A stretch of DNA of 14,107 nucleotides from JBBRFH01 sp038224615 (GTDB lineage Bacteria; Planctomycetota; Phycisphaerae; Tepidisphaerales; Tepidisphaeraceae). The stretch is taken from NCBI GenBank assembly GCA_038224615.1, contig JBBRFH010000064.1, positions 1 through 14,107 on the forward strand, in the 5' to 3' direction. The translations under genes were made by a program, and so were the position numbers. Every line of letters starts with the position of its first letter. The stretch's first letter is position 1. This document shows, piece by piece, positions 6,887-13,438 of this stretch. Below the pieces are notes generated by a model that made no database searches, was not told the DNA's origin, and saw only the letters and a program-made list of their open reading frames with translations.

Positions 6887-7349
6887 CCTCGGCCCGCAAC
6901 TCCGGGAGGACGCGGCGCGACTGACGCCAGCGTTCGATGAAGCGCTGCACGCCCGCACCATGCAGCGCGTCCAAGCCGCGCGGCGAGAACGTCTCGTGGC
7001 GACAGTGCGCGCCCCCGCGCATTTTTCTTGGCGTCTCACAGCCGGCGCACTGACGATGAGCACCATCGCGGCGGCGCTGACGATCTGGGCCACCCGCCCC
7101 GCTGAACCGACGCCCGCGCAGGTCGACGCCGTCATCCAATCCATCGCCGACGCCGGCGCGCCGATCCGCGATACGTTCACCCGACCGATCACCGGCATGC
7201 CGAACAGCGCCCTGCTGGTGCGCGACGATGGCGAGCGATTGGTGAGCTTCGTCGTCGACCAATTGACGATGCTCCCCGGCACCCAAACGCCCGCGCCCCA
7301 CATGCCGACCCCTGCGGGATCGGATCCGGTCCCCCAGGGACCGGTGTGA
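6879..7349 (+). CDS. Putative anti-sigma factor, single-pass membrane protein
   Basis: A 156-residue protein whose start overlaps the sigma factor stop. About 50 N-terminal residues are charged and would be cytoplasmic (TPAFDEALHARTMQRVQAAR). One membrane helix lies at about 52-71 (RLTAGALTMSTIAAALTIWA). A Pro-rich outer part of about 85 residues follows. Position, size and topology are those of anti-sigma factors. However, the N-terminus has no Cys or HxxxCxxC zinc-binding motif, so it is not a classic ZAS protein. The end of the frame lies in a GC-rich hairpin. I infer that it holds the sigma factor at the membrane; sequence alone does not prove this. Confidence 0.72.
   Translation: MRDLGPQLREDAARLTPAFDEALHARTMQRVQAARRERLVATVRAPAHFSWRLTAGALTMSTIAAALTIWATRPAEPTPAQVDAVIQSIADAGAPIRDTFTRPITGMPNSALLVRDDGERLVSFVVDQLTMLPGTQTPAPHMPTPAGSDPVPQGPV
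7326..7344 (+). repeat. Perfect 8-bp hairpin at the 3' end of the anti-sigma gene
   Basis: CCGGTCCC (7326-7333), loop CCA, then GGGACCGG (7337-7344), ending 2 nt before the stop codon TGA. The stem encodes the last residues of the protein. It may protect the mRNA 3' end or act with the terminator 31 nt further on. Confidence 0.6.
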
Positions 7350-7374
7350 GGATTTCCCCTGCGCCCAGGAGCTT

Positions 7375-7395
7375 CGGTTGGAATCAGCCGTTTTT
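7375..7395 (+). terminator. Intrinsic terminator of the sigma operon
   Basis: CGGTTG (7375-7380), loop GAAT, CAGCCG (7385-7390), one T-G pair, then TTTTT. Short but complete; it separates the sigma operon from the next gene. Confidence 0.62.
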
Positions 7396-7430
7396 GCAAC
7401 ACCTGCGCTGACGCGCCACCCATCCTTAAC

Positions 7431-7459
7431 TTGTGACTTGATCCCGCCCCCTGTACGCT
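7431..7459 (+). promoter_or_regulatory. Weak promoter candidate before the sorbosone-dehydrogenase-like gene
   Basis: TTGTGA (7431-7436) and TACGCT (7454-7459) are spaced by 17 nt, with the predicted start of transcription only a few nt before the GTG at 7469. No Shine-Dalgarno is visible, so the mRNA may be nearly leaderless. Confidence 0.3.
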
Positions 7460-7468
7460 TTTGCGACG

Positions 7469-9103
7469 GTGATCGACCGCTCGAAATGCCCATCGTCCCG
7501 CGCCTGGTCGCTGTCCCTCGTGCTCGCCGTCTTTGCCGGCGTCGTGATGACCGGATGCGCCCGCGGCCCGCGCATCATTGACCCCCAGAAGCGCTACGCG
7601 ATCGACCGATCGGTCGTCGAGTATCCCAACGATGTCGCGCTCACTCCCTACATCGACGGCCTGACCGCGCCGGTCGCAGTCGCGTTCGAGACCGACGAAG
7701 GCCCGTACAAAGACGCCGTCCTCATCGCCGAGGGAGGCGACACGCCGCGCATCTACGGCTTCAAGCCCGACGGCACGCAGTTCTGGGTCTATCCCAAGCA
7801 CACCCGCATCCCGTTCCTTGGCGACCAGTTCGCACTCTACGGGCCCATCGGCGGGATGGTGCTCCATGGCGGAAAGGTCTACGTCTCGCACCGCGACGCC
7901 AGCGGCATGGGCGTCATCACCGCGTTCGACTACGACGGCAGCCACAGCACCGTCGTCGCCGACCTGCCCGCCCGCGGCGATCACGGCGTGACCGACCTGG
8001 TCGTCAACCCCAGCAATAGCCGGCTGTACTTCGGCGTCGGATCGGCGACCAACTCCGGCGTCGTCGGGCTCGACAACTGGGAAGCCGGATGGGTCGAAGA
8101 CTATCCCGACTTCGCCGACCGCTCCTACGTCAATCTCAAGCTCAACGGCTACCGCTTCACGACCGTCAACCCCAACGGCGGAGTGCTCGGCGGCGACGAC
8201 ATCGCCGTCACCGCGCCGTTCCAACCCTTCGGCGCCTCGCGACAGCTTCGCATCCCCGCCTCCAGCATCGGCAAGCCGACCGCCGCCATCTACTCGGTCA
8301 ACATCGAGGGAGGCGACCTGAAGGTCGAAGCGCACGGACTGCGGCTTCCGCGCGGGCTCGTGTTCAACGAATTCGGCAACCTCTTCGTCAGCAACGACGG
8401 CATGGAACTGCGCGGCACGCGCCCCGTGAAGGACGACCCCGATGCCGTCCTCCGCGTCACGCTCGGCGGGCAGATCTGGTTCGGCTGGCCTGACTACTCG
8501 ACCGACCTGCAGCCCATCGGACAGCCCCACTTCCAGCCGCCCCTGCAGATGATCATCCGCACCGGCTACCCGGAACTGGCCGGCGTCCTCGACCACGAAT
8601 CCAGCGGGCTCATCCCGCCCGATCGCCAATCGCTGGTGCGTGGCGTGTTCCCGCCCCTTTCGGGCGCGGCCAAGATGACATTCGTCACCGACGGCGCCGG
8701 CGACGTCTTCCGCCCGTTCCGCGGCTCGGTCATCGTCGCGCTCTCCGGCGACCGCTCCCCCTTTGCCACTGGCGGCCAGAAACTGCGCGGGCCGCAAGGC
8801 TTCCGGATCTGCCGTGTCGACATCGACAGCCCCAACGCCGACAAAGCGCAGAACGTCAGCGACTTCGTCGTCAACACCCAGCGCCTGCCCGCCAGCCAGA
8901 TGAAAAACGCCGACCCCTACGCGATGGAGCGTCCCATCGACGTGAAGTTCGGTCCCGACGGCGGACTGTACATCGTCGACTTCGGCTACATGGAACTGAA
9001 GAACGGGCGCGAACGCATCAAAGAACGCACCGGTCGAATCTACCGCCTCGGCAAGTACATCCCCCCCGCCACCCGCCCCGCCGTCACCGCGATGCCCGAG
9101 TGA
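7469..9103 (+). CDS. Lipoprotein of the glucose/sorbosone dehydrogenase family
   Basis: This 544-residue protein starts at GTG 7469, the only start that keeps the signal sequence. A basic n-region and hydrophobic core end in VVMTGC with the putative lipid-bearing Cys30. The rest is a six-bladed propeller-like domain of the PQQ-dependent aldose/sorbosone dehydrogenase type. It shows LTAPVAVAFETDEG, KVYVSHRD, ARGDHGVTDLVVNP (His172 in the usual place of a catalytic His), LYFGVGSATNSGVVG, LPRGLVFNEFGNLFVSNDGM with RGTRPV, and QIWFGWPDY. Near the end, IDVKFGPDGGLYIVDFGYME closes the propeller. By family it would oxidise a sugar or aldehyde outside the cytoplasm; substrate, PQQ use and electron acceptor are not shown. 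No cytochrome domain is fused. It stands alone between a terminator and a convergent repeat region. Confidence 0.85.
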   Translation: MIDRSKCPSSRAWSLSLVLAVFAGVVMTGCARGPRIIDPQKRYAIDRSVVEYPNDVALTPYIDGLTAPVAVAFETDEGPYKDAVLIAEGGDTPRIYGFKPDGTQFWVYPKHTRIPFLGDQFALYGPIGGMVLHGGKVYVSHRDASGMGVITAFDYDGSHSTVVADLPARGDHGVTDLVVNPSNSRLYFGVGSATNSGVVGLDNWEAGWVEDYPDFADRSYVNLKLNGYRFTTVNPNGGVLGGDDIAVTAPFQPFGASRQLRIPASSIGKPTAAIYSVNIEGGDLKVEAHGLRLPRGLVFNEFGNLFVSNDGMELRGTRPVKDDPDAVLRVTLGGQIWFGWPDYSTDLQPIGQPHFQPPLQMIIRTGYPELAGVLDHESSGLIPPDRQSLVRGVFPPLSGAAKMTFVTDGAGDVFRPFRGSVIVALSGDRSPFATGGQKLRGPQGFRICRVDIDSPNADKAQNVSDFVVNTQRLPASQMKNADPYAMERPIDVKFGPDGGLYIVDFGYMELKNGRERIKERTGRIYRLGKYIPPATRPAVTAMPE

Positions 9104-9130
9104 ATCCGGGCGCTCGTGCAGCAGCGCGCG

Positions 9131-9158
9131 ACAGGGTGTTACATCGTGTGACACCTGT
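9131..9158 (+). repeat. Imperfect hairpin downstream of the dehydrogenase gene
   Basis: ACAGGGTGTTACA (9131-9143) pairs with TGTGACACCTGT (9147-9158) with one bulged G and one T-G pair, loop TCG. It lies 28 nt past the stop at 9103 and could shield the mRNA 3' end. No T-tract follows, so it is not a full intrinsic terminator. Confidence 0.5.
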
Positions 9159-9256
9159 GCATTCCCCCTCTCGGCCGAACTCCCGGCCCGGCCATTCTTT
9201 ACGGCCGCATGTAGCAATGTGGCACGCCGCGCACAGTGATACATTTGATACATTCT

Positions 9257-9324
9257 CCCCACCAATCCGGCCGGCTTTACAGGGCGGATTCTTCACTTGT
9301 CAAAGAGCTTCCGGCCCGGTGGGG
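9257..9324 (-). repeat. Long hairpin carrying a boxA-like motif
   Basis: CCCCACC (9257-9263) pairs with GGTGGGG (9318-9324), and GGCCGG (9269-9274) with CCGGCC (9311-9316), around a 36-nt loop. On the minus strand the loop contains GCTCTTTGACAA (9297-9308), which resembles the boxA antitermination element found before rRNA operons and in some CRISPR leaders. No rRNA or CRISPR lies nearby, so function is unknown. Confidence 0.4.
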
Positions 9325-9365
9325 ATCGTCGCGTCTGGGTGCATCCGTCGTTCACTGAAGAGGTA

Positions 9366-9490
9366 GAGACACGAAAGCACGAAACGCACGAAGTTCGTCA
9401 CGAAGAAGACAGAAGACATTTGGTGGGGATGACGCCCACGCTTGTATTTGCTTCGTGCTGACCTTCGTGCGTTTCGTGCTTTCGTGCCTC
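9366..9490. repeat. 40-nt inverted repeat of CACGAA units (REP/MITE-like element)
   Basis: The left arm (9366-9405) and right arm (9451-9490) are complementary at 36 of 40 positions with no gap, around a 45-nt spacer. Each arm is itself built of CACGAA-type units (ACACGAAAGCACGAAACGCA in the left arm). Such CACGAA/TTCGTG repeats are, to my recollection, widespread between genes in planctomycetes, Chloroflexi and other environmental bacteria. The element has no ORF of its own and would be non-autonomous. Confidence 0.75.
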
Positions 9491-9540
9491 TGCTGTCTCC
9501 AGCGCGACGGTAGCGTTTTGACGCGGCGACCCCCACCAAA

Positions 9541-9558
9541 CCTCCCCCATCGGGGAGG
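9541..9558. repeat. GC-rich hairpin CCTCCCC/GGGGAGG
   Basis: A perfect 7-bp stem (9541-9547 with 9552-9558) and 4-nt loop CATC, in the tail region of the converging genes. No T-tract on either side; perhaps part of the neighbouring repeat element. Confidence 0.5.
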
Positions 9559-9584
9559 GACCGGATCACCGCTCGCCTTGTTTC

Positions 9585-9614
9585 TACCGCCGTCGATCGG
9601 AAAAAGCGGCGGTA
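9585..9614 (-). terminator. Possible stem-loop end of the carotenoid operon
   Basis: TACCGCCG (9585-9592) and CGGCGGTA (9607-9614) form a perfect 8-bp stem around a 14-nt loop, 80 nt past the stop of the CrtC-like gene on the minus strand. No T-run follows on that strand, so termination strength is doubtful. Confidence 0.35.
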
Positions 9615-9694
9615 AAATCGGCGGCGACAGCTCTCGATGGATAAGTTCGCACGACGCGCGTTGTCGCAGGGGATGGGGTGCGCAGATGCGGGCT

Positions 9695-10765
9695 TCAGCC
9701 GCGCTTGTCGATCGACGCCTCAATCATCCGGCCCAGCACCGGCCAACGCAGGCGGTGCGGATAAGCGATCTCGCAGAATGCCATTGCACTTGCTTGCGTC
9801 GGGAGCGTCGCGCGATATTGCACGCGCAGGTAGAACGGAGATGCGTCGATCAGGCGCGGCTCCGATAGCGACAGCACATCGCCAAACTGCACCTCCGACG
9901 GGTACGCCAGTCTCGTCGCCGATCGGCGCGACCACCGCGCGGTAACAGGAACATCGAGTTGCTCGACTGTCGTCTGCGTCGTCCGCACCAGGTGCAGTTC
10001 CGGCGGCAGCGCCCGGTTGCGCGGGATGGCGTAGTGGAAGGTGAGCGTACCATCGTCGGTGATCACGCGTCCCCAGATCCATCGCCGCAATCCGGGACCG
10101 AGCGGGCCGGTGCCGTAGTTGTGATCGTGGTAGCCGCGGCCGGTGAAGTCGATCGTCTGCGCAGCGCCGGCGGCGCCGATGCGAATCGCCCCGCTCACCT
10201 CGCAGCACGGGTTGGCCAGCACCCAGTGATGATCCGCGCCGGTCATGGCGCGCGACAGAAACGTTCGTTCGTCCGGGCGATGGTCGAATCGCGGCGTAAA
10301 CCAGAGGTCGGCCGACAGCGTTTGGTCGAGCGCCTTCTTCGGGCCGTGCCACGTCAGCGTCCACGGCGCGCCCTCCAGATGAAGACGCATTGCGCCATCG
10401 ACGGTCGTGAGGGTATTCGGTCCGATCGTCACGGCAGCACGATCACGCGCGGCGTCGAATTGATCGCGCCGGTATTGGGTCATGAACTGGTGCAGGATCT
10501 TCCCGTTTCGATACACCAGGAAGTAAGCGCACGGATAATCAGCGCCCGTCGGCGGGAGCGTTGTCGTCGGCCGCTTCAGGTAGCGCTTGTAGGCGCGGAG
10601 GTAGCCGGGATGGAAGACAAAGCCTTCAAAGAAGATCGCGACGACCTGCGTATCGGTGCCCGTGTCTTCGGCGTCGAAGTACCACCATTCATAGCCGCCC
10701 GGCGAACAGACGCGATGCGACGCATCGGCGATCGGATTGCGGTCGTAGAGCGGAAGAGTGGCCAT
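9695..10765 (-). CDS. Carotenoid 1,2-hydratase-like protein (CrtC/AttH fold)
   Basis: ATG 10765 is chosen; the frame opens further upstream, but that part would lie inside the preceding gene. It gives 356 residues. The hallmarks of the CrtC/AttH lipocalin-like family are visible: GGYEWWYFDAED (23-34), GRGYHDHNYGTGPLG (209-223) and RRWIWGRVITDDGTLTFHYA (227-246). CrtC adds water to the end double bond of acyclic carotenoids such as lycopene or neurosporene at the membrane. The phytoene synthase-like gene ends 11 nt upstream on the same strand, so a carotenoid role is likely. AttH-like relatives with other substrates exist, so the exact reaction is not certain. No signal peptide is evident. No ribosome site is clear, so translation may be coupled to the upstream gene. 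Confidence 0.75.
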   Translation of the reverse strand: MATLPLYDRNPIADASHRVCSPGGYEWWYFDAEDTGTDTQVVAIFFEGFVFHPGYLRAYKRYLKRPTTTLPPTGADYPCAYFLVYRNGKILHQFMTQYRRDQFDAARDRAAVTIGPNTLTTVDGAMRLHLEGAPWTLTWHGPKKALDQTLSADLWFTPRFDHRPDERTFLSRAMTGADHHWVLANPCCEVSGAIRIGAAGAAQTIDFTGRGYHDHNYGTGPLGPGLRRWIWGRVITDDGTLTFHYAIPRNRALPPELHLVRTTQTTVEQLDVPVTARWSRRSATRLAYPSEVQFGDVLSLSEPRLIDASPFYLRVQYRATLPTQASAMAFCEIAYPHRLRWPVLGRMIEASIDKRG

Positions 10766-10776
10766 CACGAAGGGAG

Positions 10777-11676
10777 TCAGAACACGTCCGGCAGCGCGTC
10801 GCCGTGCTCGCGGTGCGCCAATCGCGTCGCCGCCGGCAGCCGGGCGAATTTCTGCCACGTCGACAGGTGTATCCGCCGGCCGAGCACGTTGTACCCGCTC
10901 CGCTCGATCGCGCCGAGGAGGCCCCCGTGGAGCGCCGCCAACAACGCCGCCGTGAAGCGCGAGCCGTCGCTGTCGATCATCGCCAGTCCTTCGCAGCCGC
11001 GGAAGAAGAGATCGCGTGCCCGCGTGATCTGGTACTTCATCAATTCGGCGAACTCCGGCGACGGCTCGGAGCGCGAAAGCATCGCCTCGGTGCAGCCGAA
11101 CATCGCCATCTCCTCCGTCGGCAGGTAAACCCGCCCGCGGCCGAAATCCGCGCCGACGTCGCGGAGGATTGTGGTCAGTTGCATCGCGTTGGCGAGCTCG
11201 ACCGCCCGGTCGTGGGTGCGCGAGTCGCTTATGCTAAACACGCAGCACATGATCAGCCCCATCACGCCTGCGACATGAAAGCAGTAGTTTTCCAACGCCG
11301 GCCAATCCGCATAGCGGTCGACCGATAGATCCATCCGAGACCCCTCGGCGAGCACTTCAAAATACCGCTTGGGAATCCGGCACCGCCGAACCGTAATCTC
11401 GAACGCGCGCAGCGCCCGGTCGCGCTCCGTCGGCTCGTGCGGCACCCGGCCGGCGTAGATCCCATCGAGCAGATCGTCGAACGCGATCAGGTTGTCCATC
11501 TGCAGGACAGGATCGCCAAGCTCGTCAACGGCGTCGTCGAGCAGCCGGCAAAACGCGAAGACGGCATAGACGTGCGACCGCTTAGGCTCGGGGAGAAATC
11601 GCGACGCGAAGAAGAAGCTCTTTGCGTGCCGTCGGCAGATGTCGCGGGCGGCGGCAAAGTAGATCAGCTTGTCCAC
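10777..11676 (-). CDS. crtB: Phytoene/squalene synthase-family protein (CrtB-like)
   Basis: A 299-residue head-to-head prenyl synthase, starting at GTG 11676. The first Asp motif is AFCRLLDDAVDE (D47...D51). ENYCFHVAGVMGLIM (129-143) matches the YCYxVAGxVG block. The second motif is QLTTILRDVGADFGRGRVYLP (D173...D177), typical of phytoene synthase and not of HpnC. The residue four before D173, normally Asn (NILRD) and a metal ligand in related enzymes, is Thr169 here. By family it joins two GGPP to phytoene, or two FPP to a C30 product; sequence alone does not show which. It lies directly upstream of the CrtC-like gene and 99 nt downstream of dnaA. A TACTAT (11683-11688) ends 6 nt before the GTG, suggesting a separate, leaderless transcript. 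Confidence 0.88.
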   Translation of the reverse strand: MDKLIYFAAARDICRRHAKSFFFASRFLPEPKRSHVYAVFAFCRLLDDAVDELGDPVLQMDNLIAFDDLLDGIYAGRVPHEPTERDRALRAFEITVRRCRIPKRYFEVLAEGSRMDLSVDRYADWPALENYCFHVAGVMGLIMCCVFSISDSRTHDRAVELANAMQLTTILRDVGADFGRGRVYLPTEEMAMFGCTEAMLSRSEPSPEFAELMKYQITRARDLFFRGCEGLAMIDSDGSRFTAALLAALHGGLLGAIERSGYNVLGRRIHLSTWQKFARLPAATRLAHREHGDALPDVF

Positions 11677-11682
11677 GCCGCA

Positions 11683-11688
11683 ATAGTA
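11683..11688 (-). promoter_or_regulatory. Possible -10 element of a leaderless crtB-crtC transcript
   Basis: TACTAT on the minus strand ends 6 nt before the GTG start, so transcription would begin at or next to the start codon. No Shine-Dalgarno is present and the -35 is poor. Confidence 0.3.
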
Positions 11689-11775
11689 GACGCGAAGTCA
11701 GCGATGACGAAAGTGTCGGCCGACATGCCCGCGCCGAACTGCAACGCCATGAAGACGGTCGGGCGCGGCGGCGGC

Positions 11776-13137
11776 TCAGTTTTTTACCAGTTCGCCGTCG
11801 ATCTGGTTGACCTGACGTGCGATTTCGCGATCGGCTTCCATGTCGCCACCGACGGTGCGGACGGCGTGGAGAACGGTCGTGTGATCGCGGCCGCCGAAAT
11901 AGCCACCGATTTCCTCGAGGCTGTAGCGGGTGTGCTTACGCGCCAGGAACATGCACACCTGGCGAGGCCAGGCGATCGACTTATTGCGTTTCTTGCTCTG
12001 CAGGTCGGCCAGCCGCACGCCGTAATACTTGGTGACGGCGTCGAGGATCTGCTGGATGGTGATGCGCTTCTGCTCCGGCGGCTCGGTGTCGCCAAGGGCG
12101 CCCTTGGCCAATTCCATGTCGATCACGCCGCCGCTGAGCAGGCTCATGCCTTGCAGCTTGGTGATGGCGCCTTCCAACTCGCGGGTGTTGTTCTCGATCT
12201 TGGCGGCGACATAGCAGACGACGTCTTCGGACAATTCGAGGCCGCGCAACCGCGCTTTGCGGCGCAGGATCGCCACACGCGTCTCATAGCAGGGCTTGTC
12301 GATGCGAGCGACGAGGCCCCAGTTGAATCGCGACACGAGGCGATCTTCCAGTTCCGGGATTTCGCTGGGCGGGCAATCGGCGCTGAGGATGATCTGCTTG
12401 TGCTGCTGGTAGAGCGTGTTGAACGTATGGAAGAACTCCTCCTGCGACCGCTCGCGCCCGCCGAGGAAGTGGATGTCGTCGATGACGAGCACATCGACAT
12501 GGCGATAGCGGTAGCGGAACTCATTCATCTGGTTCGCTTCAACGGCGGCCATGAACTGGTTGATGAACGAATCGCACGACAGGTAAATGATCTGTGCGTC
12601 GGGATTGCGATCCAGCAGCTTCTGGCAGGTGGCCTGGAGCAGATGCGTCTTGCCCAGGCCCACGCCGCCGTGAATGAACAGCGGGTTGTACGCCTTGCCC
12701 GGCTGCTCGCTGACGGCGACGCTGGCGGCGTGACCGAGGCGGTTGCACGGGCCGGTGATGAAGGTGTCGAACGCGTAATCGGGATTCAGCGGGACGGCGT
12801 GATTGCCTTCGGCGAACACCCCGCCGCGCGGCAGGTTGTCGCAATGGAAGATCACCGATACCAGCCGCCCGGTCACCTGCTGAGCCGCCGCCGTAAACGG
12901 CTGCTGGCCTTGCATCTGAAGAAAATTCAACTGCGGCAACGACTGGACCTTCACCTGGATCATGCCGTTGCTGAGTTCATGTGCTGTCAGAAGATCGAAC
13001 CAGACACGATGCAGGCTCGGATGCTGAGCGCGGACCGCGCGGAGGATCTCCAGCCAAGTGTTCGACTCGAGCGGCGAATGCTCGACCGTACGGCGCACGA
13101 CGCCGTCCCGTGGCGATGACAATATAGTCGACTGCAT
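11776..13137 (-). CDS. dnaA: Chromosomal replication initiator DnaA
   Basis: This 453-residue protein has all DnaA domains. Domain I covers about 25-100 (NTWLEILRAVRAQHPSLHRV, for self-assembly and helicase loading), after a 24-residue N-terminal tail. Domain II is short (about 101-115). The AAA+ domain covers about 118-330, with Walker A GGVGLGKTH (157-165), Walker B VLVIDDIHFLGG (216-227), LSAD sensor 1 (251-254) and RELEGAI sensor 2 (319-325). Domain IV binds DnaA boxes through SKKRNKSIAWPRQV and the signature GRDHTTVLHAV (416-426). It melts the origin in its ATP form. Starts at ATG 13137; GGAAG lies rather far upstream. The usual neighbours dnaN, recF and gyrB are absent; instead a uracil-DNA glycosylase lies upstream and crtB downstream. 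Confidence 0.98.
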   Translation of the reverse strand: MQSTILSSPRDGVVRRTVEHSPLESNTWLEILRAVRAQHPSLHRVWFDLLTAHELSNGMIQVKVQSLPQLNFLQMQGQQPFTAAAQQVTGRLVSVIFHCDNLPRGGVFAEGNHAVPLNPDYAFDTFITGPCNRLGHAASVAVSEQPGKAYNPLFIHGGVGLGKTHLLQATCQKLLDRNPDAQIIYLSCDSFINQFMAAVEANQMNEFRYRYRHVDVLVIDDIHFLGGRERSQEEFFHTFNTLYQQHKQIILSADCPPSEIPELEDRLVSRFNWGLVARIDKPCYETRVAILRRKARLRGLELSEDVVCYVAAKIENNTRELEGAITKLQGMSLLSGGVIDMELAKGALGDTEPPEQKRITIQQILDAVTKYYGVRLADLQSKKRNKSIAWPRQVCMFLARKHTRYSLEEIGGYFGGRDHTTVLHAVRTVGGDMEADREIARQVNQIDGELVKN

Positions 13138-13438
13138 GACGCACGTTTCTTTTCTTCCGCAACCTGGATGTACGATTCAATCCGAAGCCCAATAGACATG
13201 CCGCGCAAACCCTCAACCGATTCCGTTACGCACTACGCGTCGGGACACCGGGGATAACCCTGTAAGCAATGGTCGCCTGCGCCCATCGTGTTCGTGAGCT
13301 CAATCGGCCTCGGAGGCGAATCGATCTCGCGAACGACGAAGAATATGCGCATGGAAAATTACGTCAATGACAAAATCCAAATGTGTCGTTTTAATCCTGT
13401 TTTTACGGGATGAAATGCACTTCACACACGGTGTGCAG
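13138..13438. other. Intergenic region upstream of dnaA
   Basis: 301 nt between the dnaA start and the stop of the uracil-DNA glycosylase. It must hold the dnaA promoter, though no strong -35/-10 pair stands out. One DnaA-box-like site, TTATCCCCG on the minus strand (13249-13257), matches TTATCCACA at 7 of 9. The stretch 13345-13420 is clearly AT-rich for this genome and includes a small hairpin, ATCCTG/CGGGAT (13394-13411). A short palindrome CACAC-G-GTGTG sits at 13425-13435. With one weak box, it is a poor origin but could serve dnaA autoregulation. Confidence 0.5.

Larger units (their letters stand above)
9104..9694. other. Repeat-rich convergent intergenic region
   Basis: 591 nt between two converging genes, without a credible gene. 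From left to right it holds: a 28-nt hairpin (9131-9158); CGGCC/GGCCG (9189-9193, 9203-9207); a tandem TGATACATT pair (9237-9254); a long hairpin with a boxA-like loop (9257-9324); a pair of 40-nt inverted arms (9366-9490); a CCTCCCC/GGGGAGG hairpin (9541-9558); and TACCGCCG/CGGCGGTA (9585-9614). Small open frames here, one with a CxxCH by chance, follow the repeats and lack ribosome sites. Confidence 0.7.

Noticed and set aside
5684..9265. Very long minus-strand open frame (1193 residues)
   Set aside because: It lies antisense to four well-supported plus-strand genes. The Asp/Val/Gly/Ala-rich translation is typical of a mirror frame in GC-rich DNA.
9084..9296. Minus-strand 70-residue open frame with a CxxCH (CAACH) motif
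   Set aside because: It runs through the hairpins and the tandem TGATACATT repeat and ends inside the dehydrogenase gene, and it has no ribosome site. A single CxxCH in a Cys-rich random translation is not enough for a cytochrome.
9366..9490. CRISPR array from the repeated CACGAA units
   Set aside because: The units are short, irregular and arranged as two inverted arms; there are no evenly spaced spacers and no cas genes.
11437..13119. Plus-strand open frame of 560 residues across dnaA
   Set aside because: Antisense shadow of the fully conserved dnaA gene.
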